From: Ixodes scapularis
Taxonomy: Eukaryota; Arthropoda; Arachnida; Ixodida; Ixodidae
NCBI RefSeq assembly: GCF_016920785.2
Contig: NW_024609884.1
Span: 84,250,069-84,314,068 of the forward strand
Direction of reading: 5' to 3'
Length of the DNA: 64,000 bases
Of this stretch, positions 1 to 13,100 are shown in pieces; position 1 is the stretch's first letter; every line of letters starts with the position of its first letter. The translations under genes were made by a program, and so were the position numbers. Below the pieces are notes generated by a model. That model saw only the letters and a list, made by a program, of their open reading frames with translations. It was not told the DNA's origin and ran no database searches.

Positions 1-907
1 TAATGTACTCGGCCGAAATTTCTGCATCTTGCCTTCACTAGTGAGGTCGCCTTCCAGTGAAGCCTCGGTGCTCCATGATGCACGGTTCCCTTACGCGCTG
101 CAGAAAGCCCCTAAACCTTTTTATGGGCAGACCCGGTAGAAGGTACCTATTGTCTTCCAAGACTGACAATATACACACTGTAGAAAACCATGTAACATAA
201 GTATGATGGAAACTCGCCACTGGCATGCAGTCGGTGACAATGGACTCCGCTATTGGCTTTGGGAGGCACCTGGACGTAAAAATGCAAGTGATGATGTGCA
301 ATGACAAAGGATGCGATAAAAGGAACAAAAACACTAGCACAATATTAATACTTCTGAAATCATCAGCAGGTTACGGCTGTTTCACACACTTGGGACCGCT
401 TATGACCGTGAGTGCCTTGAAACCTGTTGGGACCTCTCACAATGAGAGAACAGACTTGCGCCATCTACCAAAAAGCCGTGGAAGGCATTTTCCCAAATGT
501 TTTATTTTTTTCACTCGTCATTTTTTCACTACTGGTTTGAAAAATTTTGTCAATGTTATAAACTGCCATTCCTCATAGGTAGCATATACATTCGATCTCG
601 CTAATGCTGCAAAATCTTGGCTCTAGTGAAATGTACTTTCAGGGTCAGCTCATAGAAGGCACCAGCGTGTTCTCTTGTCGTCAGGATCGCAAGAGCTCAG
701 TCGTAAGTGAACGCAAGTGTGTGAACGGGACTTTATGAGCCACCCGGATGTTTCTCTGCCTGTTCTCGAGGCCATTCTCATGGCGGGCAGTGTGTGTAGC
801 GAAGTGTGCCCCCCTCAGGAGGACCGGTGGGTCTCCGTCGGTCCGATTGACAGTTCCCTCAGACTTTGCCCAGCATCATACAGCGGAGTGGGGCGACGGT
901 AGCCCAC
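1..907. other. ARMC8 intron, nothing recognised
   Basis: Intron after ARMC8 exon 12. Neither strand shows the next ARMC8 segment (HGKQIMQAV-like) or another gene. Confidence 0.6.
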
Positions 908-1150
908 CTGCTTGATGGAGAGCAGATTTCGCAGCAGGCCCAGGGTCTTCATGAGTACGCTCACGTCCGGGTCCGAGAGCAGCCGGAACACTTGGTCCGT
1001 GCCCAGGGTCGACAGAATCTGGGCCTTGATCTTCTGGTCTGCCTGGAAGGCCATGTTCATCAGGGCCCAGCAGCCGTTGAGGCGCAGTGCCGGCTCGTCT
1101 CGACGCGTCAGCCCGCACAGCAGCTCCACCGCTCCGCACTCCAAGATGGG
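908..1150 (-). CDS. ARMC8: ARMC8 exon 12, last exon in the window
   Basis: Acceptor tcgcag, donor GTGGGC. 81 codons from PILECGAVELLCGL through ALRLNGCWALMNMAFQADQK and VFRLLSDPDVSVLMKTLG to LLRNLLSIKQ. Matches vertebrate PILESGAVELLCGL...LLRNLLSTR. Phase 0. The remaining C-terminal armadillo repeats (the region around HGKQIMQAV onward) are not in 1-907 and must lie to the left. Confidence 0.95.
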
Positions 1151-4100
1151 CTGCGAGGGAACTCCGACTTGTCAGGGGAGACGCCACTCGAGGAAGGCGC
1201 CGAGGGTTCGCCTGTGACTCGGCGAGGACGAGACGTCCTTTTGCACTGTACAGCCCTTTTCAGTCTCGACTGCCTGGCCAATCAATACATGATTGCCTGT
1301 GCTCTTGCCATCGAATTTGGTTCATTAGTTTGTTCCGAAGAACACTTGGCAGTTTTCTCATTTATGCACAGCCTGCGCTTTTCCACTGCAGTCCAAGCTG
1401 ACAACAGGAACAGCTTTGTGGATACTCAAGCGCAGAAGACTCAAGTGGCCAGCTCGATTTGGAAAATCAAGCGCACTGTGGTACGAGAATAACATCACCA
1501 CCATCGTCGAGGGATAGCACTTCACATTAGCCTTGGTAGAGTTAGTGTTGGGTAAACAACATTAAAAAAAAAAAAAAAGAACTAAAGTACAAAGTAAGTC
1601 AGACATTATGTACTTGAAGTATTAAATACACTGGGCGCAATGTACTTGAAGTACAATACTATACTAAATACAATGTACTTGCAAAGTAAAGCACAAGTAC
1701 TTTTTAACAATCTTCTATGATGCCCTTTCATTCCCCTACACAGTTTTTTTTAACTACTAGTATGCATTGGCCCAAGAATAATCAAAATGGGTCCATATCA
1801 CATAAATGAACAAAGTTTTACCGAACAGCGCCATTTGAGCGAATCTGTTTTAGCGAATAACGAAAGCGCATGTTAACCCCCCCCCCCCGCCATGCCGCTT
1901 CGCAGCGGCAGTTTGTGGTGGCTCATTAGAAAAATGTTAACCGTTAACCCACTTGGCCCACCTGCAAATGCCACTTTGCAGCGGCCGACCATTCGCTAAC
2001 GTGTCTTTCGATGAAAAGCCGGCGTTCAATAAAGCATTGTTCGACCAACTGAGTGTCACCCATCAAAAATGCATGTGTTTCTTGTTTATTTTTTAATGGT
2101 GGCAAATATTAAATAAAGTCAAGTGGCCATAGAGTAGTTGTTTTACTCTCGCTGACAAACTATTAAACACAACTTATAAGGCACTTCTTTCTATCGGTCT
2201 TATAGCTGCCATTACTTCACCCTGAGAAATGACCGGATGACGTATCGAAAGACGATAGCATGTTTTTACATGACGATGATAGGACATTTGCAGCCTAAGC
2301 TCGTTATAACAGACCTTGATTTTGACTAAGATTTTGGTCTGTTGTAAAAGGAGTATGTTTTGAGTCAATGGTATGTAGACGAAAACTAAACAAACTTCAC
2401 AAATCGATACAAATCAGTTACCTGCTAAATTTAGCCGGGTAACTGAATTGGTGTTGACGTCACAGGGCGTCAATTTTCCCGCTAAATTTAGCGGGGCATT
2501 GAATTGCTGTTGAGGTCACGTGACGTCAATTTTCCCACTAAATCTAGAGGAGAAACTGAATTTTTTCATAGGTGACATGGGACCAAATCATGTGAAGTAA
2601 TTTTCCCCGCTAAATTTAGCAGGGAAACTGAATTGGTGTTCACGTCACGTGACGTCAATTTTCCCGCTAAATTTAGCGGGTCATTGAATTGCTGTTGAGG
2701 TCACGTGACGTCAATTTTCCCACTAAATCTAGAGGAGAAACTGAATTTTTTCATAGGTGACATGGGACCAAATCATGTGAAGTAATTTTCCCCGCTAAAT
2801 TTAGCAGGGAAACTGAATTAGTGTTCACGTCACGTGACTTCAATTTTCCTGCTAAATTTAGCGGGGAATTGAATTGCTGTTAAGGTCACGTGACGTCAAT
2901 TTTCCCACTAAATTTAGCGGGGAATTGAATTGCTGTTAAGGTCACGTGACATCAATTTTCCCACTAAATTTAGCGCGGTTACGCCGCCAACGACAGCGAC
3001 ACCGCTCAACCCGTGAACGGGCGCCTAAGAGCTGCGCTCTAAAAATACTTGTATTTTAAAGGTATTGTCCGGCAGCTATAAATCTGATCTCATTGCTCTA
3101 TCTTTGGCAGTTGCTCCGGATGAGCGAGAGTTTGTGCAGCCGAGGTGCCTTCTTGAGCAAAGAGCTCGCAATTGTCGACTAGTACTGCTATTGCCGTTTC
3201 GGTTGATTTACATAAGAAAGGGCTGAGAAGCAAATATTTAGACAAAACAATACTCAGTACAAAAAAAAAAAAAAAAAGTGCAAAGTGTGTGAACATGATG
3301 AGAAGAGTACCTTTTTGAGCGGAAATGAATCGACGATATAAAACTATTATTTATGGTGCATGTAGCATTCGAGGCATCGGAACGCGGGCTTGCAGCCGCG
3401 GGATGTTTGCGGGCCGTGTCCCAAAGAGTTGCGAGCCGCAGGCAGCCTGCGTGCCGCATGTTTGAGACCCCTGGTCTATAGGGAGCCACCTTATAGACCG
3501 ACACGCGGCGCGGCTCTCCATGTTTTATACACCTACACCCCCCCCAAAAAAAAAGTTCCCCCAAATTCAAAGAAAAATAAACCTCGGAAACACGGAACCC
3601 TAGATATAAGGTATGCACAGCATTAAACGGCACTCCAAAAAAACACTCCGTTTGGACGTGTTTTGAAGGAGGGGTAGGTGGCAACGCAATGAAATACAAA
3701 TATAAAGCTAGCTTAGGGACAGCATGACTTCCTACACCCTATGATAGAGCAGCACTGCTGTACAGCCTTTGTCAGTTCTAAAAAATGCCTCTTTGGAGCC
3801 AATGTAGTGTGGCAAAGCCCCCATAACGAAGACAAGCTAGCTCAATTTGAGTGGAGGTTTATTGTTTTTAGGGGCGAAGCTCCTTAGGGTCTAGCCTTGT
3901 CCGTCTGGCGTCCGTGCTCACATCGATCTTGCTCGTGCTCGTGAGCTCACGTGCTCGTGTAGGGCAAAAAAAAAGAGAGAGAAAAAAAGAAATGTTTGCG
4001 CAGTTGACAGGATTCGAATCTGCGTGGGGAGACCCCGATGGATTTATAGTCCATCGCCTTAACCACTTGGCCACGACTGCGGGACGAGTAGGGGGGGCTC

Positions 4101-7100
4101 TGAGATGTGGCAGTAACTCAAGAGCTGGGGTTTCTGTCATGGATGAAACATTGCATGTAGCCGCTCAATGTCTATACAGGAGAGGGCGCTGCGGTCAGAT
4201 GTGTATATAATCGCAATAAACTTTACATGCATTGGCTCAATGTTTACAGACGAGAGGGCGCTGCGGTCAAATGCTCAAATGCGTATAAAACCATGTTCCA
4301 TACCACGCATTCTCTTTCTGACATGGATGAAAACGAACTAAGGGCTCGGCATGCTGCGGCTCAGCGTCTACGCATACAAACACCACCAGAGCTTCGCCCC
4401 AATCAACATCATTCACCACGTGAAGATGCTGTCATTTTCCTTTTTGGAGGTCATATGCTACTCAATATTTTGCCATCACAAGTTAGTTCAAGAAGCTGCA
4501 GATGATTAAGAGAAGCTTAAAAGAAATAAAAAATTGAGTTTTTAAAAAATTCATGTGTAATTTTGCCATATTTAGAGAAATCTGCTGCATTTCTGCATTA
4601 TTAGCATAATTACAATAATGACTAAGCATATCTTTTTTATATATTTGTAAAATGCATTTAAAGATGCTCATTTTTATACATTTTGTGCCATTTTATATAA
4701 AGTAGTTTGTTGGTAAATAATTAGTAAATGCGTCTCTAAATCATGTTTACTTGATGTGCATTGCAGTTTTTTAAATTTTTTATTGTTGTACATGCATGCT
4801 TTGGTGTGAGATTGATGGCTGTGCAAAGTACCATAGTGAAATTTTGGCAATACCTACACCTCGAGTTTTGTAATTTCATATCTCCAGAAGAAAATTAGCT
4901 ACAGCGTTCATATATATCTGAATAGATATATATGAACGCTTTCACATATATGAAAATATATGTGAAAGGCCAAGAACATGGCTTTCACATATATTTTTTA
5001 CATAAATATAAAAAATATGACCCGGACCATCATTGTATGGTCAGATAGGAAAACACCCTCCCGTTTACTTCTTGTAACATTATCAATAGTAGTTGACACA
5101 ATTATCACATTCTATTCTATTTGCACAGAGTATTAAAAACTAGGATTGTGTGAATTCTTGGATTTTTTAATAGTAGTTTTGAATGATATGCTATTCAATA
5201 TTTGCTTCGAGGTGAACTGAGATATTCATATTTTTCTAAGTGTTGATAGCAGCAAGTTGGCCCCGTTGAGTGCACTTCTTACCGAACAGTGGTGCGCTGT
5301 GGAGAAGCAACACCCACGGAGCTCACTTCCATGGGTGTTGCTTCTCTGCAGTGCATCGGTGCTCAGATAAAAGCGCGCTCAACGGGGCTATTCCACCGCG
5401 ATCAACACTTCGAAAAATACAAATATTGCAGTTGCGCGACTAGGAGAAAAGCACACTTTCAAAGTAGGATGGTGCATGTGCGCGCCTGGTGTATTTAGAA
5501 AAAAAAGAAAAGCGGAAGCTTTGTAAGCATTGATATTTACACTATAGTAAAATTTATATAATTATACTGTGGCTCACATGCAAAAGTATATGTTAGGTAG
5601 AGAGGCCCTGACAACCTGCGTTAATCGTTCGCGATTTTTTTTTTCAAATTTGAGATTGAAGAAAGGGTATTTGCATAAAGCAAGATTTACAAATTCCTTC
5701 GATTAGTTGTAGCTGGGCATGTTTATAGGTTTATGTTTATGTCAAATGCGTCATTTATTTGCCATCCAAATGTAGGCATTGGGTTTCTTGAGATTACAGT
5801 CCATAAGTGTAGTTCGATTAAAATTAACACACTAGCTTAGAAATTGACACATGGAAGCTTGGGAACAACCTTCACGAGTTCAGCTGGGTTTTCGTTTAAT
5901 AGTGAAAGGCCCAGAGAAACTATTCGATTCGAGGATATTATGCCCAAACCCCTATTCATTTCAAATTTTCTTCGAACTGAAAATCCACTATTTGCACATG
6001 TCTATTTAAATTACGCGAGTAGTATCATTATTCAGATTGCGTGATTAGTACAGTCATGTCTTGTTAATATGGACCTCGTCAGTAGGGATATCCTGCCACT
6101 ATATGGACACCATTTCCGGGGACAGACTGTGAAAATACATTAAATTTTGTCTCATTATTATGGTCAACTCGCATTATGGATGATTATCTTGGGGAACAGA
6201 GGTGTCCATATTAAAGAGACATCACTGCATTTAAATTCACAAAACAAAGCATAACGAAAGAGACGGACGCTGCAACGCAATGCTTCGGGCGGACGCCCTG
6301 TCTCGAGCGATGCTAGCAAAGGGTGCCCGCCTAAGGTGTCGCGTGTTCACCATCCTTCCTTTTCGTTTTGCGAATCTGTTCTGTCTATTCAAGTGCCCTT
6401 CGCCTTTCGGTCACTCAAATTCACTCCGCACTGAGAGCTGAACACTCGCCTTCAATTCGCTGTCACGGCTTGGGCACGCCCATGCTGCCAGAGGCACGCG
6501 GGCAGCTCACCTCTTTGCTGGGCGAGAACTCAAGCAGCAGGTTGCAGAGCGTCGACGAGGCCACAAGAAGGATGTCATCCGGAGCGTTGTGCAGCAGGCA
6601 CATGAGGGGGCGCCACACGGCGTGGTCTTGGAAGGTGGTGCGCAGCTGCTGCACCGACCGCGACAGGCTGTGCAGGCATCGCACCGCCGCCAGCCGCACC
6701 CGACCGTTGGTGTCCGACAGGCTCGACACCACGTGCTCCATCAGCGAGTCCGTCTCGATTATCTGAAACCATGCGCTCCCTAGTACGAGCGGGGCGCCAC
6801 CCCGCAATTCCAATCCTCCCCATCCCCTTCACGAGAGACGCGAGAATGAAGCACAATTTGGAGTGACGCCCGTCACCAAGGTCCTCAGACGTCTCTGGTC
6901 TTTGAACTTTGTCGTTTTCTACCCCAGTAAGTTCATCCGTAGCAATCTTTCAATTAATTGTGGCAGGGGGAAAGGAAAACCTCCCGAGAAACCAAATGTA
7001 GTGGCTAAAACTTGTCGATCATTTTTGAAGATTTATTTCTAGGCATTCAAACACCCGTCGTTTGTGCATTTGTACAGAAAGCATTTCCAGACTGTCAATA

Positions 7101-10100
7101 GAGGTTTCTGCAATCGACGACTCTGCGAGTCCTCCATTTTCACTCTTGACATCAGCTTACTCCCATTGTTAAGGCCCGTTCACACAATGCATTTTTCTCG
7201 CGCATCTAGTGTCGCGAAATGTAGTTTCGCGAAATGGTTGCATCGTCTGAATAAGTCCGAAAAGGAAGCGCGCATCTAAAAAAAGTTGCGCGCACACCTC
7301 GCTTCTGGAGCGAGCTTTTGCTGAAACTTTGCTGAGTCCTGTCAATCACTCTGAGGGCGCTGCCAATGGCCGCTCAGAAATGCTCTCACGTGGCCTTTGA
7401 GGGGGGAGTGAGCTGTTTGAGAAGACCACTTCACTGCCAATGTTGTAGCGGAGCCAAATCCGAAAAAAACCGAAACCACGAACGATGGATAGTGCCGGCG
7501 CTTCCGCAAGCACGTCAAGCACCACTGAAGGAAAAGTGAGTAGCATATCGGAAAAAAATCAGCGATGGACGAAGACAATTAGCGGGAGTTGGCGAGATTA
7601 GAATAGTGCCCATAGCGTTGTTGTCGCGACGATACCGCTGGATAAAAGACCATCGTGTAAACTGAAACCAAGTTTGCTTTGTTTACAAGCGAACGTGAAA
7701 CCGTGTGCGCTCTCTGAAACAGTTGGCATAGTAAACTCGGGGCAGACATGGGCGCCGAGAAGTAACCAGATAGAAACCATGTGCTATCAATGCACATGGT
7801 TTCTATGAATACCATGTGCATTGATAGGAGCTTTGGCAATGAATTGGCTGCGTACGGGCTCGGCGCCGGCACATGTCCTGCACGTACAGGTTGCCGCCTC
7901 AATCGGCTTAGTGCACACGCGAGATCGCTCCAAGTAGTGCAGTATGTGAAAAAAAAAAGAAATTAAAGTGAATTGACTGCATAAAATGCGCAAAGCAGGT
8001 CCCCAGATAAATAGCGATTTGATTCGGAGCTCACTCAAAACAGTGCATTGGTGTGTGTTGTTGTTGCACATAAAGCGGTACGTGTGAACGATCACATTTC
8101 GCGAAACTTGAGTGTCGTGAAACTGTTGCGCGCCTAAAAGATGCATCGTGTGAACAGACCTTTAGCTAGCAGTCTTCACGAAGCAGCGTCTTTGCACTGG
8201 TCTTGCACACGTCGACAGCTTTCGACGCATTTCTGGCGAAACTCGCGTAGGTGCCCACAGTTGACGCAGTGTCTCGAACACTCAAAAAGTTGGTTGGAAG
8301 CCTTCCTGAACCCCTGGCAAGTGTTCGAGGCGAGCATGAATGACTCTAGCTCTACCAGTAGGCTCCTTGCCCGGTCTGACTGACTCCCCTCCACCACCGA
8401 CAGCGTGCCTCTGGCGCTCCAGTTTCCGGTGTGTCTCCGGGGAAAGCTCGATATCTAGCAAAACTGAACATTTCCAAACCAGGGACATCCAGGGACCCTC
8501 ACTCGGCTATCGTCAGAAGAACGTCGATAAGCCGTGGTTGCGATACATTTGCCCCACCCACCCACCTTTATGCGTCCCAGTCGGAAAGCATAAATGCGAT
8601 CCGACTGGGAATTTATCCAGCTATCTGAAAAAGTACTGAACACAGTAAGATTGTGTATTCCCAAAGCGAGCGGTCACTGAATATATTAGGGTATGAGAAA
8701 GACTCAAGAGCACCTCTCCAACTCCTTGCCTACTCATATTTTCTTCAAGGAATGTGCAGCAAAATTTTATTTTAAATGGGCAATTTTCATTTGAAATAGG
8801 ACAAAAACATTTCCTCGACTTCCAGGTGTCGTATATTGCTCTAAATCAGGACATGTTGTCCGAGTCCCACTGACGTGCAGATGCCAAAGTTGATAGAATG
8901 CTTGCAGGATTCGCATCATTTTCATTACTCCTGTCACTGCCCATCAAACTACCGTCTGATTCCTAAAAATCAGAAAGGCCAAAGGATTCATTGTCAGATA
9001 TGCATGAGCATTAACCCCCTATAAAAAAAAAGGTTTTGTATCCCTTCGTCAACGAAATCGGAGCTCCGCACCAAAGCCATGCTGTTTTAGCGTGAACACT
9101 CACAAGTGATCGCCTTTTTCTCCTTGGCTAAATGGAGTGTTCTCTCTCTGTCAAACAGCACAACGAATGAGCAAACAACCCAAGGTAAATGAAGCAACAG
9201 GGCTGGTTTCGCCATCTGCCAGAAAGCGCACTAAACAAGCACAGAAACCAAAACGCGAGTCACACTCATAGTCGGGCTTTATGGTTTGTAATAATGAGTG
9301 ACACTCATTATTAGTAGTCAAAGGGATAAAGGACATATGCAAAGGAAAACTATTTTTTTTTAAACAGCCTGGCTGGAAAACAGGTCTGGGCAGAGATACT
9401 CCAAAAAAGTATTCGGGAATACAAATACTGATACATGTATTTTAAGGCCCAAAATACAAATACTAAGATACATTTGTCTTTTATGCAATGGGATATACCC
9501 GATACTTCTGAAAAAACATTCAAAAAGTATTCCGGAATACAAGTACAGATAGTTGTAGAAATACATTTTTTCCCAAACGGTGCTACGTGGGGAGGGCGTA
9601 GTTCGTTGCGAATGAAAATGGCAATTTATGCCTCTACTCCTCTTTTTGTATCATTTTATGCACTTCCCCTTACATCACACTAATGCCGCAAAAAAAAAAA
9701 AAACATGTCACACTTGGTGAAACACATAGTTGCTGCTTGGTAAAAACTGTGTGCCATGCTTGACAAAAGGCGTTTGCACGAAATGAACCCTGCTTTGCTG
9801 CTTGGGCGCATCTCAAACTGTCGTCTTCTATGCTTCTCAGTCGCCCATAGTGTGAGAAGATTCGACAACAGAGCCATATACCTTTTTTCCACTCAACTAC
9901 TTTCCAGCTTTTGCTGGGCTAAATTGGAGAGAGTCCAGGGTTTTGTGAGAGGAGCTGATTTTATTATTCTTTAAACCACAGGTTTTCTTTATGTTGGTGA
10001 TTGTGATGGATTTTGATATAGTGCGGGTTCATGTTATGAATTCTGAAGAAACTTGCATCAAACACGTCTTTATCTTATAAATTTATCGTAAAAACGGCAA

Positions 10101-13100
10101 CAAATGTAACTAGATACCCAAGTCTGTCAAAGTATCGCGAGAGAAGCGATACATTGTAAATGTACTTCACTCCTGAGAAACAAATATATTTTTCAAATGT
10201 ATCACGATACAGAGATACAGGTACTCGAAAGTATCCGTAAAATACTACCGCGATACATTCGTATTGCAATACTGCCTAGTTCTGATGGAAAAAAATGTCA
10301 GAAAACAAATTTACTAATAAAAAAAAACTTTTAGAGCTATATTTACAGCGCAAAACAAATTTCTAGTTGGCGCCCGCGGGAAAGTGGCCGCTAAAGTCAC
10401 GGGACTGACTGCTATAGTCATGGGGTGCTTGCGCTCTTTCTACCAAGCATTCATTTCATGCCATCAAACTCCTTGTAACCCATTGATAACAAGCTGTACT
10501 GCCCTATATTACAACACGTGACGTCACATTTTCACTGTGGCCAGTAGAGCCTCTCGGACCAAATTTAAAAATTCCATAGAATTGCAAAAAAATTGTTGCG
10601 ACTTGTAATTTGGGTTTCTAGTTCAGATGTGTCTCTATTAATGCGTTGAACCAATCGGCAACTATCAAAATTTCGTCGGAGCTCACCCGCTTGCGGATGT
10701 CTTCGTCGTTGGCACCCAGGGCCCCGAAGGCCTTGAAGGCCGCCTGCTTCAACTCCTGCATCACCTTCAGCTCGTGCTCCAGCTGCCAGAGAGGGGCAGA
10801 GGGACAAGTCGGCTATCTGGGCACACCTCTACCTCACCAATGACAACCCCAAAGTCCAGGCTGTTTCTACTGTCTCAAATACTTCAAAAGTGTGTTATGT
10901 AACCCCAGAAAAACATATAATTGCAAAAAAAAAACATCCTAGCATGCAAAACAGAAGGATTTGGCCCGGTTCTGGTAACAGTACGATCATATCTTTGATC
11001 CAAATGTGACCAGAATTTCAGGGAATGGATAGAGAAAAAGTGCACGTCTTGCTCCTATATAGCTCCAAGTGAAGCACAGAGAGTAGACTAAAGGCTGTGC
11101 AGGAAATCAACGACGCGATTCAGGAATAGGCTCAGAGTTTCCACCTTCTCGCTTGCGAGGTGCAGGAGCTTCCTGTACAACTCTTACACTGAAACTAAGA
11201 GAAGAGTTTCTGCAGGGTGTTTCAACCCACATTGGAGACTGGTACTAGCTGCTTTCAAAGAAATGTCAGCTAGTGAACCACGTCGAAGAAATGATACAAC
11301 TACAGTTCTAATTCGCGGGGTAGAATGTTTAACCAGTAGTTTGAAGAAGCTTATCCCCAAGTAGTCTGCAATAGCTCAATACTTCCAAGTATAGTGCCCA
11401 TTTTGGGCTATTTGCCTTTTAACATAAGGAGACCATGGTTCAAGGGTGGGTCAAAAGTATCGTGGCTCTTATATGCTCCACAAGCTCGCCTCCATATCCA
11501 GCATTTCTTCCAGCTTTAAAGTGCCTGCTCCATCTACAAAAATACATTACAAAGCTCTAACTTTCTTCGAGAAAATTCCCGTTGCATAAAATGACCACGA
11601 TAGAAACCCCATGTCAGTCTCCCAGCTGCTCGCACCCTCACTTCACGGTTACAAATGTTACTGACCAATGCGACATACAATGAAAAAGAGTGCACAAGAG
11701 GACGGGACACGAGGAACGAACAGAGAACATAAACACGCTGACTCAGAACTAAAATATATTATAGAATGGAGAGGGACCATGCAGCAAAATAAAGACAAGT
11801 AAAAGAAAAAAGGAAAAACGAGAAAAAGCAAGAAACATAGGAAAAGGCACAAGAATTTTAACTGGTAGTTTGGAAACGGCCTTCAAAAGTTCCCTTTAAT
11901 CTTTCAATGTAGAATGTAAAAACAATGTGCCACAATGCACCAGTCCTGCACACGAGTACCCTACCCATTGCTCTCTCGCCCAATTGTGCAGATCCACTTT
12001 TGTCGCATGCGCAAGTTTCTGCACAGTTTAGTAATTGCTCCCAAAAAAATAACCTTAACTAAAGTTTTTTTTTTTTATTTTTTTTTTTTTTTATTTTTGG
12101 TATTTATTATGGAATGGGTTGGCATTCAAAGAGACAAATATGTGCTAGTTCCTAGTTTCTTTAGGTTGTTGACCAAAGGTGAGAGAAAACATGGCCCAAG
12201 AAAACAAAAGGTCTCCCGGCAGCCGAGCGGGATGCAAGGACGCCCGCACGTCCGGTGCCCTGCTGACGGTCGGGGGGACAGGCAGTTTCGAAAGTGGCTT
12301 GCCACAGCGGGCCGTGCCTTCTTCATGGCGACGGCCGGCACAGAGCCCTTGTAGAGCACCACGGCAGACGGGGGCTGGTACTTGAGCAGCTCGGCCAGCG
12401 TGGGGATCAGGTGGTCACTGATGCTGGCAATACGCTGCAGCTCCGTGTCCACCTCCACCAGGTAGGCCAGTGTCTCGGCCGCTTCGCCCCGCTCCTCCGC
12501 GCTCTGCTCCTTCTTGCACAGGCGCACCAGCGTCGGCAGCGCCTGCACCCCAAAAGGCCTCGTTCCAAGACCCAAGCCTCATTGGTGGTTTCACTTTTCC
12601 TCAATTTTCCTCTCGCTACTTCCGATGACCGCATGAGACAATATGGGCGGAGAATTCCGACTGGCAGTCGGCCTCCACGCGTGTTAGGACATGGAAATGG
12701 GCGTATTTGCGTGTTTCCCCACCTTAACGAAGGTGGCATCTGGCAACCTATGCAAAATAAGAGATACGTCTTATTGCTACGCGAAGAGAGCAGTGTGTTG
12801 CGAGTGGTCGACGCAAGTAGCCACAACCAATTTTGACGACGCACCTTCTGCCTTTTCCTCGCCAGCGTTGCTGCCTTATTGGAACGTCGAGAGCTGCTTA
12901 GGTGCTTTTCTAAGCCGATTAAAGATAATGCGTCATTGATTATTTTTCAATAAGGAAGGCTGCGTTCACCCTTCTCATTATGTGCTACAGGTGTGCCAAA
13001 AGTTAACCGATGCTAGGACACGAAGACTGGTTGGGCAGTAGTCAGTTGCACGGCTGCAACTGCAATTACATGAGTGCTACATCATATGCGTAGCAAGGTT

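Noticed and set aside
866..1492. 208-codon plus-strand ORF
   Set aside because: Shadow of ARMC8 exon 12; the minus strand is conserved with vertebrate ARMC8, the plus reading matches nothing.
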